Shown one piece after another: positions 54,450-64,000 of a DNA stretch of 64,000 nt. A model generated the notes under the pieces. That model had not been told where the DNA came from, ran no database searches, and was given only the letters and a program-made list of their open reading frames with translations. Within the stretch, counting starts at the first letter, position 1; every line of letters starts with the position of its first letter. The DNA is from Kocuria palustris. Lineage in GTDB: Bacteria > Actinomycetota > Actinomycetes > Actinomycetales > Micrococcaceae. The position numbers and the translations under genes were made by a program. The stretch lies in NCBI RefSeq assembly GCF_016907795.1, contig NZ_JAFBCR010000001.1, positions 1,922,001 to 1,986,000 on the forward strand, read 5' to 3'.

Positions 54450-54476
54450 CGCACCTGATGGGCTGCGCTGGTGCGG
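54431..54476. repeat. 20-bp-arm hairpin overlapping the start of the chimeric ORF
   Basis: 54431-54450 and 54457-54476 are complementary except for two mismatches (CCGCACCAGCGC... with GCGCTGGTGCGG) around the loop GCACCT. The ATG of the chimeric ABC ORF is within the left arm. A shorter hairpin (CGCTGTCC/GGACAGCG) follows nearby. Confidence 0.6.
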
Positions 54477-54535
54477 CTTCAGCGCTGTCCAGCCGGCAGG
54501 GACGCCGCCCGGACAGCGGATCCCTCCAGGGGACG

Positions 54536-54595
54536 CGGTTGGTGACAGATCTGCACCCCATCACCGCTGATGGGGTGCAGATCCGTCACCAACCG
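54536..54595. terminator. 28-bp hairpin upstream of the ABC chimera
   Basis: The arms 54536-54563 and 54568-54595 pair at 27 of 28 positions (CGGTTGGTGAC...; mismatch A54547/C54584) with the loop CCGC. It is one of several long stems in the interval between pgm and the chimeric ORF. Confidence 0.6.
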
Positions 54596-54620
54596 GGCAT
54601 GCGAGGTCCAGGACGCACAT

Positions 54621-54650
54621 GGGCGCCCCCTCGAGACCGAGGGGGCGCCC
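54621..54650 (-). terminator. Terminator hairpin downstream of pgm
   Basis: GGGCGCCCCCTCG (54621-54633) pairs perfectly with CGAGGGGGCGCCC (54638-54650) around AGAC, 25 bases after the pgm stop on the minus strand. Confidence 0.65.
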
Positions 54651-54674
54651 TGCTGCGTCGTCAGTTCCGAAGGA

Positions 54675-56309
<1,635 letters not shown>

Positions 56310-56384
56310 GCCTCTCAGAGTAGTCAGCCCACGTGGGGCCGGTCACGCGATTGACCGAGTTGTGGTCAGTTCGTCCGGTACCGC

Positions 56385-57326
56385 TCAGAGCTCGTCCAGC
56401 TGCGCCCGGGACGGGTAGGACGGCTGCGCGCCCTCGCTGCGCGTGGCGATCGCGCCCACGCGCATGGCCAGCTCGACGGCCGCCGGGAGCTCGGTGCCGG
56501 CGGCCAGCGCCGCGGCCAGCGTTCCCGTCACGGAGTCGCCTGCGCCCGTGGTGTCGACCGCCTGCACCCGATGACCGGCGACCCGCTGCGCCTGCGTCCG
56601 CCCGTCGCGGGTGCGCATCAGGACCGCGCCGTCCGGGCCCAGGGTCACGACGGCATCCGCCACTCCGGTGGTCTCGGCCAGGCGCTGCCCGGCGCGCTGC
56701 CACTGCGAGTCGTCGTCGGGGATCTCGGTGCCGCTGAGCTGCGCCATCTCGTGGGCGTTGACCACGAGCAGGTCGGTGCGCTCGAGCAGCTCGGGCTCGG
56801 GCTGGCGGAAGGGGGAGGGGTTGAGCACGACCGTCACGCCGGCGTCGTGGGCTGCGCGGGCGGCGGCGATCACGGTCTCGGCCGGGATCTCGAAGGTCAG
56901 CGCGAGCGTGCGCACACCGTCGAAGAGCTCCGGGGTGATGCGCTCCGGGGCGACCTCTCCGTTGGCGCCGGGGGAGATGACGATCGTGTTCTCGCCGTCC
57001 TCGGAGACGGTGATGACGGCGGTGCCGGTGGCGGTGTCTGACAGGGATGCGACGTGGGCGGTGTCCACGCCGTGGCCCTCGAGCGACTCCAGGAGCATCT
57101 GGCCGTGGGGGTCATCGCCCACCGCGCCGACCATCCGCACACGGGCGCCGAGCCGAGCCGCCGCGACGGCCTGGTTGGCCGACTTGCCGCCGGGAGCCGT
57201 GCTCAGCGGGCCGCCCTGGACGGTCTCGCCCGGCTCGGGATGGCGCTGGGTGCGCACCACCAGATCGGCGTTCAGCGAGCCGATGATGACGACGTCGCCG
57301 TCGGTGGCGGGGTAGCGGTCGGTCAT
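56385..57326 (-). CDS. rbsK: Ribokinase
   Basis: A 313-residue PfkB-family kinase making ribose-5-phosphate. N-terminal GSLNADLVVRTQRHPEPGET, GGKSANQAVAAARLGA and the C-terminal VDTTGAGDSVTGTLAAALA with the catalytic Asp are characteristic. VVNAHEMAQLSG is the usual NxxE-like metal region. It overlaps the nucleoside hydrolase stop by ATGA, so ribose freed from nucleosides is phosphorylated by the next enzyme in the same operon. Confidence 0.92.
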   Translation of the reverse strand: MTDRYPATDGDVVIIGSLNADLVVRTQRHPEPGETVQGGPLSTAPGGKSANQAVAAARLGARVRMVGAVGDDPHGQMLLESLEGHGVDTAHVASLSDTATGTAVITVSEDGENTIVISPGANGEVAPERITPELFDGVRTLALTFEIPAETVIAAARAAHDAGVTVVLNPSPFRQPEPELLERTDLLVVNAHEMAQLSGTEIPDDDSQWQRAGQRLAETTGVADAVVTLGPDGAVLMRTRDGRTQAQRVAGHRVQAVDTTGAGDSVTGTLAAALAAGTELPAAVELAMRVGAIATRSEGAQPSYPSRAQLDEL

Positions 57327-58366
57327 CGTGCGGCTCCTGGCTGGTGGCTGTCGTCGGTGTCCTGCGTTCCGTCGTCGGAGGTCTCGACCATCTCAGGGAT
57401 GCGCCGCTGGGCTTCCGGCAGGGCGCCTTCGCGGACCTGCAGCCGAGCCGTGGCCTCCAGGACGAGCTCCCAGAAGCCGTCGACGTCCAGGCCCGTGGCG
57501 GCGGCTGTGAGCAGGTCCGGGTCCTCCGGGCCGCGCCGGTCGACGACGGTCATGCCGGTGGTCAGCTCGCCCGAGCACTCGATGTCGATCGGCGCGCGGC
57601 GCAGCGTCAGCAGCTCGGGGCGGATCACGGCGGCGACGGCCACGGGGTCGTGGCAGGGCGGATCCGAGAAGTCCTGGTTGTCCTGATAGGCCGCCCGGTA
57701 GCTGGAGATGAGGTCCACGGCGATCTGTCCTGCGTCGGTGCCGAGATCCGCGAACGATCGTTCGACGTCCTGCGTGGCCACGGCCTGGTGCGTGACGTCC
57801 AGGCCCACCATGGTCACCGGCCAGCCTGCGGCGAAGACGATGCGCGCGGCCTCCGGATCCACGGCGATGTTGAACTCGGCCGCGGGCGTGATGTTGCCGT
57901 CGGCGATCGCCCCGCCCATGAGCACGACCTCGCGGACGCGCTCGACGACCTCCGGGGCCTTCTGCGCCGCCAGCGCCAGGTTCGTCAGCGGGCCCAGGGC
58001 GATCAGCGTCAGCGTGCCCGGCTCGGCCGCCCGGAGCTCGCGGATGATGAGGTCCACCGCGTGCTCGTCCGACAGCTGCGCCTGCGGCTCGGCCAGTACG
58101 AGCTGTCCCAGGCCGGTGTCGCCGTGCACGTGGCCGGCGGTCTGCGGCTGGCGCTCGAGCGGGTCCGCGGCCCCGGCTGCCACCGGCGCGTCCAGGCCGA
58201 TGGCCTCCGTCAGCGCCAGGGCGTTGCGGGTGACCTTCTCGAGGGTCTGGTTGCCGCCCACCACGGTCACCGCGGTCACGTCCAGCTCCGAGCTGCCGTG
58301 GGCGAGCATGAGGGCCAGGGCGTCATCCACGCCCGGATCGCAGTCGATGATCACGCGTCGAGTCAT
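57323..58366 (-). CDS. Nucleoside hydrolase (inosine-uridine preferring type)
   Basis: A 347-residue enzyme that splits nucleosides into base and ribose. The calcium-binding signature IIDCDPGVDDALALMLA is at the start. VTVVGGNQTLEKVTRNAL, LTLIALGPLTNLALA, VVLMGGAI and the active-site region FNIAVDPEAARIV and PPCHDPVAVAAVIRP follow. The start is ATG 58366, where GATACT lies six bases upstream (58373-58378); the longer upstream frame is rejected. The C-terminal 30 residues are acidic and low-complexity. It forms an operon with rbsK. Confidence 0.92.
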   Translation of the reverse strand: MTRRVIIDCDPGVDDALALMLAHGSSELDVTAVTVVGGNQTLEKVTRNALALTEAIGLDAPVAAGAADPLERQPQTAGHVHGDTGLGQLVLAEPQAQLSDEHAVDLIIRELRAAEPGTLTLIALGPLTNLALAAQKAPEVVERVREVVLMGGAIADGNITPAAEFNIAVDPEAARIVFAAGWPVTMVGLDVTHQAVATQDVERSFADLGTDAGQIAVDLISSYRAAYQDNQDFSDPPCHDPVAVAAVIRPELLTLRRAPIDIECSGELTTGMTVVDRRGPEDPDLLTAAATGLDVDGFWELVLEATARLQVREGALPEAQRRIPEMVETSDDGTQDTDDSHQPGAAR

Positions 58367-58475
58367 GTCCCCAGTATCCAATGTCACACCGACGCCCGCA
58401 CCGGGGCGCACCGCCTTCGAGGCGGCCACAGCCCCGTCGTCCCGGTCCCGCCGTCCCTGCCACCGTCAACTCGAC

Positions 58476-58589
58476 GAGTGGCCGATTCCTCACCGCAAGC
58501 GCCGTGACTGGCCGCTTCTGCACCGCGTCGACGCGCAATCGGTGGGGAATCTCCCAGTCGATGAAGAAGAGGTGCGGAATCGGCCTCTC
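58476..58589. repeat. Array of four copies of a 21-24-bp module, two direct and two inverted
   Basis: Plus-strand copies GAGTGGCCGATTCCTCACC (58476) and GACTGGCCGCTTCTGCACC (58506) are followed by minus-strand copies GACTGGGAGATTCCCCACC (58536-58559) and GAGAGGCCGATTCCGCACC (58569-58589). The arms can pair in several ways, forming long imperfect hairpins. This occupies the 308-base gap between the nucleoside hydrolase start and the small membrane protein at 58675. The same core occurs at 25125-25210. Confidence 0.65.
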
Positions 58590-58674
58590 GGGGGCGGCAG
58601 AGATGCGGGGCTGCTCGAGGGGCACCCCACCCCGGAGGCGGCGTGCGACGACTGACCCCAGCCGTCAGCGCTGA

Positions 58675-58860
58675 TCAGCGGCGGCGCTCGGGGCTGCGGC
58701 TCGGGCCGCTGGGGATCACGCGGTTCACGATGGCGCCCACGATCAGCGCGATCACGATGACGGCGGCGATGCGCAGGAACGAGTTCTGCACTCCGCCGAG
58801 CAGGAGGTTGGCCACCACCAGGGTGATGACGATGGTGATCAGGGTCGACAGGATTCTCAT
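58675..58860 (-). CDS. Small membrane protein, 61 aa
   Basis: Two hydrophobic segments (LSTLITIVITLVVANLLLGG and FLRIAAVIVIALIVGAIVNR) and a basic end (PSRSPERRR). The start is placed at ATG 58860 because the codons upstream look non-coding. It is divergent from another 61-residue membrane protein at 58932. Family unknown. Confidence 0.55.
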   Translation of the reverse strand: MRILSTLITIVITLVVANLLLGGVQNSFLRIAAVIVIALIVGAIVNRVIPSGPSRSPERRR

Positions 58861-58931
58861 GCGGATACTGTCCCACGTCGCGGCACTGCAGTGAGGCTCC
58901 GTCCCGATCTCAGCGAGGCCTGTCACCTTCT

Positions 58932-59117
58932 ATGTCCGCCGCAGTCTCCCGTGCCGCTCGGCCCGCCGCATGGTTCACCGTCATCGGATCATTGGTGTGG
59001 GTCGTGGCGGGCGTCGTCTCGCCGTTCCTGCTGATCGGCGGCATCGTCGGGCTGGTCCTGGGAGTACTCGGATTGTTCGCTGCGACGATGATCGCCACGG
59101 GCATGCAGGTGAGCTGA
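58932..59117 (+). CDS. Small membrane protein, 61 aa
   Basis: A short basic N-terminus (SRAARPAAW) and two hydrophobic segments (FTVIGSLVWVVAGVVSPFLL and GGIVGLVLGVLGLFAATMI). No ribosome site is obvious before ATG 58932. It is close to, and divergent from, the other small membrane protein. Function unknown. Confidence 0.55.
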   Translation: MSAAVSRAARPAAWFTVIGSLVWVVAGVVSPFLLIGGIVGLVLGVLGLFAATMIATGMQVS

Positions 59118-59183
59118 GGCCCGCCGGCTGCCGTCGGGTCCTGACGGAAGCTCGGCGAGCCTCATCGACCGGGGCGAGCCCGA

Positions 59184-59867
59184 TCAGCGCGCGAGCGCCT
59201 CGCGGATGGGGGTGTCCCCGCGGCCGTACTCGATGAACTTCCCGACGGTCTCCGTCATGTTCAGGGCGTCGACGATCGTCTGGGCGACGTCGCTGCGGGA
59301 GATGTTCCGCTCCCCGTTCGGTCCGGCGGACTCGCGGTCGCCGCCGAACTCCTCGAGGGGGCCGAGTCCGATCGTGCCGGTCGGCTCGTCGTCGGTGAGG
59401 AAGCCGGGGCCCAGGATGGTCCAGTCCAGGTCGGAGCGGCGCAGGGTCTCATCCGCCTCGGCCTTGGCCTGAACGTAGGGGTAGAACCCGTGGTCCTCGC
59501 TCAGGCCGTGCTCGAGCGTGGAGCCCTGGTAGGAGACCATCACGTAGCGCTTGACGCCTGCGCGCTGCGCGGCGTCGATCGAGCGCTGGGCGGCATCGCG
59601 GTCCACGGCGAACGTGGTCTCCGGGCCAGCCCCGCCTGCTCCGGCGGCCCACACGACGGCGTCGTGGCCGGCGATCGCGGCATCGAGCTGCTCGGTGCTC
59701 GCCTCCTGCAGGTCGAGGACGAGCGGCGTGGCGCCGATGGCCTCGATCTCCGTCTTCTGGTCGGCGGAGCGGATCACCGAGGTGACCTGGTGCCCTGCCT
59801 CGACCAGCTTGCGCCCGGCGATCGTGGCGACGGCTCCGTGGCCGCCCAGGATGACGATCTTCGACAT
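59184..59867 (-). CDS. Atypical SDR/NAD(P)-binding epimerase-like protein
   Basis: A 227-residue Rossmann-fold protein of the SDR_a5 (YwnB/NmrA-like) group. The N-terminal IVILGGHGAVATIAGRKLVEAG is the dinucleotide-binding motif. HDAVVWAAGAGG, KRYVMVSYQGS and YVQAKAEADETLRRSDLDWT with ILGPGFLTDD follow; YxxxK has become YVQAK, so it may still be catalytic. Such proteins are oxidoreductases or redox sensors of unclear substrate. AGGAG precedes the ATG at 59867. Confidence 0.82.
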   Translation of the reverse strand: MSKIVILGGHGAVATIAGRKLVEAGHQVTSVIRSADQKTEIEAIGATPLVLDLQEASTEQLDAAIAGHDAVVWAAGAGGAGPETTFAVDRDAAQRSIDAAQRAGVKRYVMVSYQGSTLEHGLSEDHGFYPYVQAKAEADETLRRSDLDWTILGPGFLTDDEPTGTIGLGPLEEFGGDRESAGPNGERNISRSDVAQTIVDALNMTETVGKFIEYGRGDTPIREALAR

Positions 59868-59979
59868 GGCTCCTCCTCAAGGATGCGTGTGTCCAGGACA
59901 ACGGAGTCCTTCAGCGCCGGTATTCCGCCGCTGACGCCGTCGACTGGTCCCTGCGTGTGCGTCAGCCTTCATGCCGACG

Positions 59980-60035
59980 TCGAGTGGCCCGGGGCGTGCG
60001 TCTCAGCGGCGAGATGCACACCCCGGGCCACTCGA
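59980..60035. terminator. Long hairpin upstream of the SDR gene
   Basis: TCGAGTGGCCCGGGG (59980-59994) pairs with CCCCGGGCCACTCGA (60021-60035). After one mismatch the stem continues with GTGC/GCAC and then, past unpaired bases, CTC/GAG. The outer GAGTGGCCC resembles the hairpin at 37398-37450. It lies in the 366-base gap between two minus-strand genes. Confidence 0.6.
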
Positions 60036-60099
60036 TCGACGGAGATGCTGCAGCGCACTCCACGGGGCCAGCCGATGCAGGCGACGGGGTCGGCTCAGC

Positions 60100-60186
60100 T
60101 CAGCAGGCGCCGCCGATCATGCCGAAGCCGCGGAAGGCATGGACCACGCAGAGCAGGAGCACGAGCGCGGCCGAAGCGCGGCAGGC
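60100..60186 (-). other. Possible short hydrophobic peptide or gene remnant
   Basis: Between two TGA codons the minus strand encodes 28 residues, ACRASAALVLLLCVVHAFRG followed by FGMIGGAC. It looks like a membrane helix with a defined end, but has no good start codon; only an internal GTG or an upstream GTG interrupted by TGA is available. The rest of the gap 59868-60233 shows only the hairpin described separately. Confidence 0.25.
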
Positions 60187-60233
60187 TCAGAGTACGCCCC
60201 TGTGATGCACGTCACTCCGCATGACGGCGTGGG

Positions 60234-60554
60234 TCAGTCGACCTTGATCTCGCCCATCTCGCCCCAGCCGTCGGCGCTGATCTGCTCCGAGATGATCTGC
60301 GGGGTGGCGGTGAGGTACTGCGGGAACTCCTGCTGCATCTTCTTGAAGTGCTCGGAGTTCACGTGGGCCTCGGCGGCGTCGTCGTCGAAGCCCTCGACCA
60401 GGACGAACTCGTTGGTGTCCGCCACCGAGCGCGACCAGTCGAAGAACCGGTTGCCGGGCTCGGCGCGGGTGGCCTCGGTGAACTCGCGGGAGATCTCCGG
60501 CCACTGGGCCGAGTGCTCGGGCTTCACGGGGAACTTCACGACGATGAAGATCAT
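60234..60554 (-). CDS. Antibiotic biosynthesis monooxygenase (ABM) domain protein
   Basis: A 106-residue dimeric alpha/beta-barrel protein of the YgiN/ABM family (IFIVVKFPVKPEHSAQWPE, EPGNRFFDWSRSVADTNEFV, LVEGFDDDAAEAHVNSEHF). Members oxidise quinones or polyketides without cofactor, or guard against reactive carbonyls; the name does not imply antibiotic production. GGAG precedes the ATG at 60554. It is downstream of the amidase on the same strand. Confidence 0.88.
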   Translation of the reverse strand: MIFIVVKFPVKPEHSAQWPEISREFTEATRAEPGNRFFDWSRSVADTNEFVLVEGFDDDAAEAHVNSEHFKKMQQEFPQYLTATPQIISEQISADGWGEMGEIKVD

Positions 60555-60589
60555 GGGGGTCTCCTTCTGCGGTGGGACGGGTTCGGGGA

Positions 60590-62218
60590 TCACGCTATCG
60601 CACGGAAGCGCTCCTGGGGCGGGGCGGCCAGGCACTCGCGGAGGGCTGGGTCGAGCCCGGAGGTGATCCGGTCGGCGAGCACGAGCAGTCCGATCTCCGC
60701 ACCGGGCCGGCCGATGAGCTGGATCCCCATGGGCACCTGAGCGCCGGTGACCTCCGAGCGCACGATCGTCGTGGGGACGACGACGGCGGGCAGTCCGATC
60801 ACATTGATCAGCGAGGTCCAGGGGGTGTAGCGGCACTGGCGCTCGTAGTCCTGATCGGCGGAGGCGGGATCGGTGGGCTCGAAGCCCTCCCACCACCAGC
60901 CGTGGGGCCTGGGCGTCTGGGCCAGCGCCGGGGTCATCACGACATCCCAGCGGTCCCAGTCCTGCAGCGCACGGCGCTCCATGTCCCGCAGCGTGCGGAT
61001 GGCTCTCACCAGATCAGATGCCGTGCGCTGGCCTGCGCGGCGGCGGTACTCCTGCGCCAGCCCGGTGAGCAGCGGCTCCTGCTCGGGACTCAGCGGCGCA
61101 GCGCCCACGGAGGCGGTCCACAGCTGGAAGAAGGCCTCCGGGTAGGCGGGGTCGTGGCGGATGTCGGCGTCCTGGACGTCGTGGCCCGCTGCGCGCAGGA
61201 CGTCGACGCCCGCCTGCAGAGCCTCAGCGGCCTGCGGGGACACCGGCGTGGGGTGCGCGGCCTCGAAGGCCGAGGAGATGCTCACGCCGATCGACAGCGA
61301 CCGGTTGCCCCACGGCGGCTCGCCCTGCTGTGCAAGCCGCACGGCCTGCACCGCCGGCCCCGGCCCGGCAGGAAGGTCCGACGGCGGCCCGGACGACGGC
61401 CGCCCCCACGGATCCCGCGCAGCCGCAGCCCCCGGCGAGCAGACGGGTCGGAAGCTGCGATTGTCCCCGACGGCTCCGGGTGCGGGCTGGGTGAGGCCGT
61501 CGAAGACCAGTGCGGCATCCAGGGCCGTGCGTGCGATCGGCCCGTTGACCGCGAGCATCCCGTGATCGCGCAGACCGTCTCCCGTGGGCACCGTGCCGCG
61601 GCCGGGCTTGAGCCCGATCAGCCCGCAGGCGGCCGCGGGGATGCGGATGGAGCCGCCACCGTCGGAGCCCACGGCAGCGGGGATGATCCCGGCGGCCACC
61701 GCGGCGGCCTGCCCGCCGGAGGAGCCCCCGGGATCGGCCTGCAGGTCCCACGGATTGCGGGTCACCGGTCCCAGCAGGTTCTGGCTGTAGCAGTTGAGCC
61801 CGAACTCGGGCACCTGGGTCTTGCCCAGCAGCTGCGCGCCCAGGGCGCGATGCAGCTGCGCGGTCTCGTCGTCGGCCTCCGCGACCGGCGCGCAGTCCCG
61901 CCCCTCCGCGGCCACGGCGCGGGAGCCCGAGGTCGTGGGCTGGCCCTGGACGTCGTGCAGGTCCTTGAGCGGCATGGGCATACCGTGCCAGCGTCCGCGC
62001 TGCGCGGCAGGCAGGGCGTCCAGCGCGGTGGCGCGCTCGTCCGCCGCCTCCCCAGACTCCAGGTGCACGAAGGCGCCCAGCGTAGGGCCGCGCTGGTCCG
62101 ACTCCGCGGCGCGCGCCCGACGCAGTGCGGCAGCGGCCACGTCCCGGGCAGAGGCGCGACCGCCCTGCAGGGCATCCTGCAGGGCGGTCGCGTCGGTGAG
62201 CGGGAGGCTCAGCTCCAC
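60590..62218 (-). CDS. Amidase signature-family hydrolase
   Basis: A 542-residue amidase. The Ser-cisSer-Lys triad is visible: Lys in [10 protein letters not shown], cis-Ser in [16 protein letters not shown] and the nucleophile Ser in [16 protein letters not shown], followed by [15 protein letters not shown]. It resembles stand-alone amidases rather than GatA, as no gatB or gatC is near and the C-terminal half is divergent. The first ten bases of the gene overlap the end of gabD, so the two are translated together; an aldehyde/amide catabolic route is possible but not shown. Confidence 0.88.
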   Translation of the reverse strand: MELSLPLTDATALQDALQGGRASARDVAAAALRRARAAESDQRGPTLGAFVHLESGEAADERATALDALPAAQRGRWHGMPMPLKDLHDVQGQPTTSGSRAVAAEGRDCAPVAEADDETAQLHRALGAQLLGKTQVPEFGLNCYSQNLLGPVTRNPWDLQADPGGSSGGQAAAVAAGIIPAAVGSDGGGSIRIPAAACGLIGLKPGRGTVPTGDGLRDHGMLAVNGPIARTALDAALVFDGLTQPAPGAVGDNRSFRPVCSPGAAAARDPWGRPSSGPPSDLPAGPGPAVQAVRLAQQGEPPWGNRSLSIGVSISSAFEAAHPTPVSPQAAEALQAGVDVLRAAGHDVQDADIRHDPAYPEAFFQLWTASVGAAPLSPEQEPLLTGLAQEYRRRAGQRTASDLVRAIRTLRDMERRALQDWDRWDVVMTPALAQTPRPHGWWWEGFEPTDPASADQDYERQCRYTPWTSLINVIGLPAVVVPTTIVRSEVTGAQVPMGIQLIGRPGAEIGLLVLADRITSGLDPALRECLAAPPQERFRAIA

Positions 62219-63723
62219 GGGTTCTCCATGCCCATGTACTGGACCTCCGTGTACTCCTCGATGCCCTCGGCGCCGCCCTCGCGGCCCATGCCGGAGTGCT
62301 TGATGCCGCCGAACGGGGTGGCGGCATTGGAGATCACGCCGACGTTGAGCCCCAGCAGGCCGAAGTCCAGTCGATCGCCGATGCGATGGGCGCGCTTGAG
62401 GTCCTCGGTGAAGACGTAGGAGGCCAGGCCGTACTCGGTCGAGTTGGCCAGGGCCACGGCGTCGTCCTCATCCGTGAAGGTGAGGATCGGGGCGACGGGG
62501 CCGAAGATCTCCTCGCAGGCCGCACGGGCGTCGCGGGGGACGTTCGCCAGGACGGTGGGAGCGTAGAAGTAGCCCTTCTCGCCGATGCGCTCGCCGCCGG
62601 TCAGCACCGTGGCGCCGCGCTCGACGGCATCGTCCACGAACGAGGAGATGGACTCGAGCGCCTTCCTCTCGATCAGCGGACCGACCTCCGAGCCGTCCTC
62701 GGTGCCGTCGCCGACCTTCTTGGCGCCGATGGCCTCGGCCAGGCGGCGGCCGAACTCCTCGGCCACGGACTCGTGGACCAGCATGCGGTTGGCGGAGGTG
62801 CAGGCCTCTCCCATGTTGCGCATCTTGGCGGCCAGGGCACCTGCCACGGCCTTGTCCAGGTCGGCGTCCTCGAAGACCAGGAAGGGCCCGTTGCCGCCGA
62901 GCTCCATGGAGGTGCGAAGCACGTTGTCCGCGGCGGCCTTGAGCAGGTTCTTGCCCACGCCGGTGGAGCCGGTGAACGAGACCTTGCGCAGGCGCTCGTC
63001 CTGCATCAGCGGCTCGGAGATGGAGGAGGCCGAGGCCGAGGGCACGACGCTGAGCACGCCGGCGGGCAGACCAGCATCCAGCATGATCTGCGCGAAGTAC
63101 AGCGAGGTCAGCGGGGTCAGGCGCGCGGGCTTGAGCACCATGGTGCAGCCGGCGGCGACCGCCGGGGAGATCTTGCGCGTGGCCATGGCCAGCGGGAAGT
63201 TCCAGGGCGTGATCAGCAGCGCCGGGCCCACGGGCTTGTGGCGCACGACCATCCGCAGGTTCCCCTCCGGGGTGTCGGCGTAGCGGCCGTAGTGGCGCAC
63301 GGCCTCCTCCGAGAACCACCGCAGGAACTCGCCGCCGTAGGTGACCTCTCCCAGGGCCTCCGCGAAGGGCTTGCCCATCTCCAGGGTCATCAGCAGCGCC
63401 AGGTCCTCCCGGCGCTCCTGGACCAGGTCGAAGGCGCGGCGCAGGATCTCCGAGCGCTCGCGGGCCGGGGTGCGGGCCCAGTCCTCCTGTGCGGCCGAGG
63501 CCGCGTCCAGCCCGGCCAGCGCGTCCTTCTCGGTGCCCGAGGCGACGGAGGCCAGGACCTCGCCGGTGGCGGGGTTCTCGACGTCGAAGGTCTCGCCACC
63601 GGAGGCATCGCGCCAGGTGCCCTCGATCAGGATCCCCTTGGGGGTGCGCTCGAGCAGATCGCGGATGATCTCCTGGCGCTGGTCGGGCGAGGCATCGGCG
63701 AAGGGGGACTGCGAAGCGGTCAT
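62209..63723 (-). CDS. gabD: NAD(P)-dependent succinate-semialdehyde dehydrogenase
   Basis: A 504-residue aldehyde dehydrogenase closest to the GabD group. Lys and cofactor region ITPWNFPLAMATRKISPA, SFTGSTGVGKNLL, the general base Glu in MELGGNGPFLVFED and the nucleophilic Cys in GEACTSANRMLVHE are present. GLNVGVISNAATPFGGIKHS and GREGGAEGIEEYTE end the protein. It would oxidise succinic semialdehyde in GABA breakdown, although related aldehydes are possible. It heads the gabD-amidase-ABM series on the minus strand. Confidence 0.92.
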   Translation of the reverse strand: MTASQSPFADASPDQRQEIIRDLLERTPKGILIEGTWRDASGGETFDVENPATGEVLASVASGTEKDALAGLDAASAAQEDWARTPARERSEILRRAFDLVQERREDLALLMTLEMGKPFAEALGEVTYGGEFLRWFSEEAVRHYGRYADTPEGNLRMVVRHKPVGPALLITPWNFPLAMATRKISPAVAAGCTMVLKPARLTPLTSLYFAQIMLDAGLPAGVLSVVPSASASSISEPLMQDERLRKVSFTGSTGVGKNLLKAAADNVLRTSMELGGNGPFLVFEDADLDKAVAGALAAKMRNMGEACTSANRMLVHESVAEEFGRRLAEAIGAKKVGDGTEDGSEVGPLIERKALESISSFVDDAVERGATVLTGGERIGEKGYFYAPTVLANVPRDARAACEEIFGPVAPILTFTDEDDAVALANSTEYGLASYVFTEDLKRAHRIGDRLDFGLLGLNVGVISNAATPFGGIKHSGMGREGGAEGIEEYTEVQYMGMENPWS

Positions 63724-63873
63724 GGAGTACAGCCTTTCGACAAAGTGAGCGCGCCGGTTCGTGGGCAGGATCCCTGGGTCGTCAGCCGGTGGGCGCGGAT
63801 TCAGCTGATCGCTGTGTTCTGCCTCTCAGCCTAGGGGGTCTCGCTGACAGCACAAGGCTCCCCGGAGGAGGTC

Positions 63874-64000
63874 TCAGCCCTTGATCTCGGAAGGATCCAG
63901 GGGCTCGGCGGCGGGGCCGTCGTCGTCGGAGTCCACGGCCTTGGGGCCCAATGAGGCGTCCTGCCAGCTCAGCGCCGTCCAGGTGCTGCCATCGCCCTCG
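63874..64000 (-). CDS. C-terminal end of an unidentified gene (partial)
   Basis: The last 41 residues of a minus-strand gene that begins outside the window: TWTALSWQDASLGPKAVDSD followed by an acidic Ala/Pro-rich end DPSEIKG and stop at 63874-63876. The tail is too short and low-complexity to assign. Confidence 0.5.
   Translation of the reverse strand, partial: EGDGSTWTALSWQDASLGPKAVDSDDDGPAAEPLDPSEIKG

Noticed and set aside
58476-58589. Considered as a CRISPR array because of regular 30-base spacing
   Set aside because: Copies are in opposite orientations, degenerate and without cas genes; a palindromic repeat family explains it better.

Overview
This window is high-GC DNA with the gene style of an actinobacterium of the order Micrococcales; a Kocuria- or Micrococcus-like relative is my best guess. 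The evidence is the GC-rich third codon positions, many promoters that place a TANNNT hexamer 6-7 bases before an ATG (leaderless transcripts), ATGA/GTGA start-stop overlaps inside operons, and family content (narGHJI with narK, fruA-fruK-fruR with ptsI and ptsH, a GapX-type GAPDH). No rRNA, tRNA or CRISPR array was seen. The species is an inference.

Layout. (1) 1-3316 is a scarred mobile-element region: a sugar-ABC binding-protein fragment cut by an IS3-family element, an IS30-family element inserted into that IS3 with a 3-bp target duplication, a tetratricopeptide-repeat gene relic, and a 102-bp direct duplication of the 3' end of the lac permease gene. (2) 3273-11061 is a Leloir lactose/galactose module: GPH permease and lacZ on the minus strand, divergent from a DeoR regulator, galT and galK. 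(3) 11156-25045 holds a small membrane protein, the respiratory nitrate reductase operon narGHJI, narK, molybdenum-cofactor genes (moaC, a fused moaB/mogA-moaE, moeZ), a 55-aa protein and a GT87-type mannosyltransferase. (4) 25303-31600 is the fructose PTS: ptsH, fruABC, fruK and fruR on the minus strand, divergent from ptsI. (5) 31611-42596 is mixed metabolism: a class I glutamine amidotransferase, a CPBP protease, an M18 aminopeptidase, a surface protein next to a sortase-like protein lacking the expected catalytic His, GapX, a PfkB sugar kinase, PEBP, HAD and GDPD proteins. (6) 42736-48488 is a peptide-type ABC transporter preceded by two tiny ORFs that look like a regulatory leader. (7) 48550-64000 holds an MFS transporter, an HIBYL-CoA hydrolase-like protein, a uracil/xanthine permease, a LysE exporter, an ABC gene chimera, phosphoglucomutase, ribokinase with nucleoside hydrolase, small membrane proteins, an SDR protein, an ABM monooxygenase, an amidase and succinate-semialdehyde dehydrogenase.

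How the parts work together. Lactose enters by the permease, LacZ splits it, GalK and GalT feed galactose to glucose-1-phosphate, and Pgm (54675-56309) could link that to glycolysis. Nitrate enters by NarK and is reduced by NarGHI after NarJ-assisted cofactor insertion; the linked moa/moe genes supply part of the molybdopterin pathway, but moaA, moaD, moeA and mobA are not in the window. Fructose is taken up through PtsI-HPr-FruA and phosphorylated by FruK.

The most unusual sequence feature is a recurring set of long intergenic hairpins (near 25125, 37329, 51159, 54431, 58476 and 59980). Several are built from a shared module of about 21 bases around TGGCCGATTCC-N-CACC, and two of the perfect hairpins have related 14-nt loops. 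They sit mainly at gene ends and probably act as bidirectional terminators, but their shared modular sequence suggests a repeat family.
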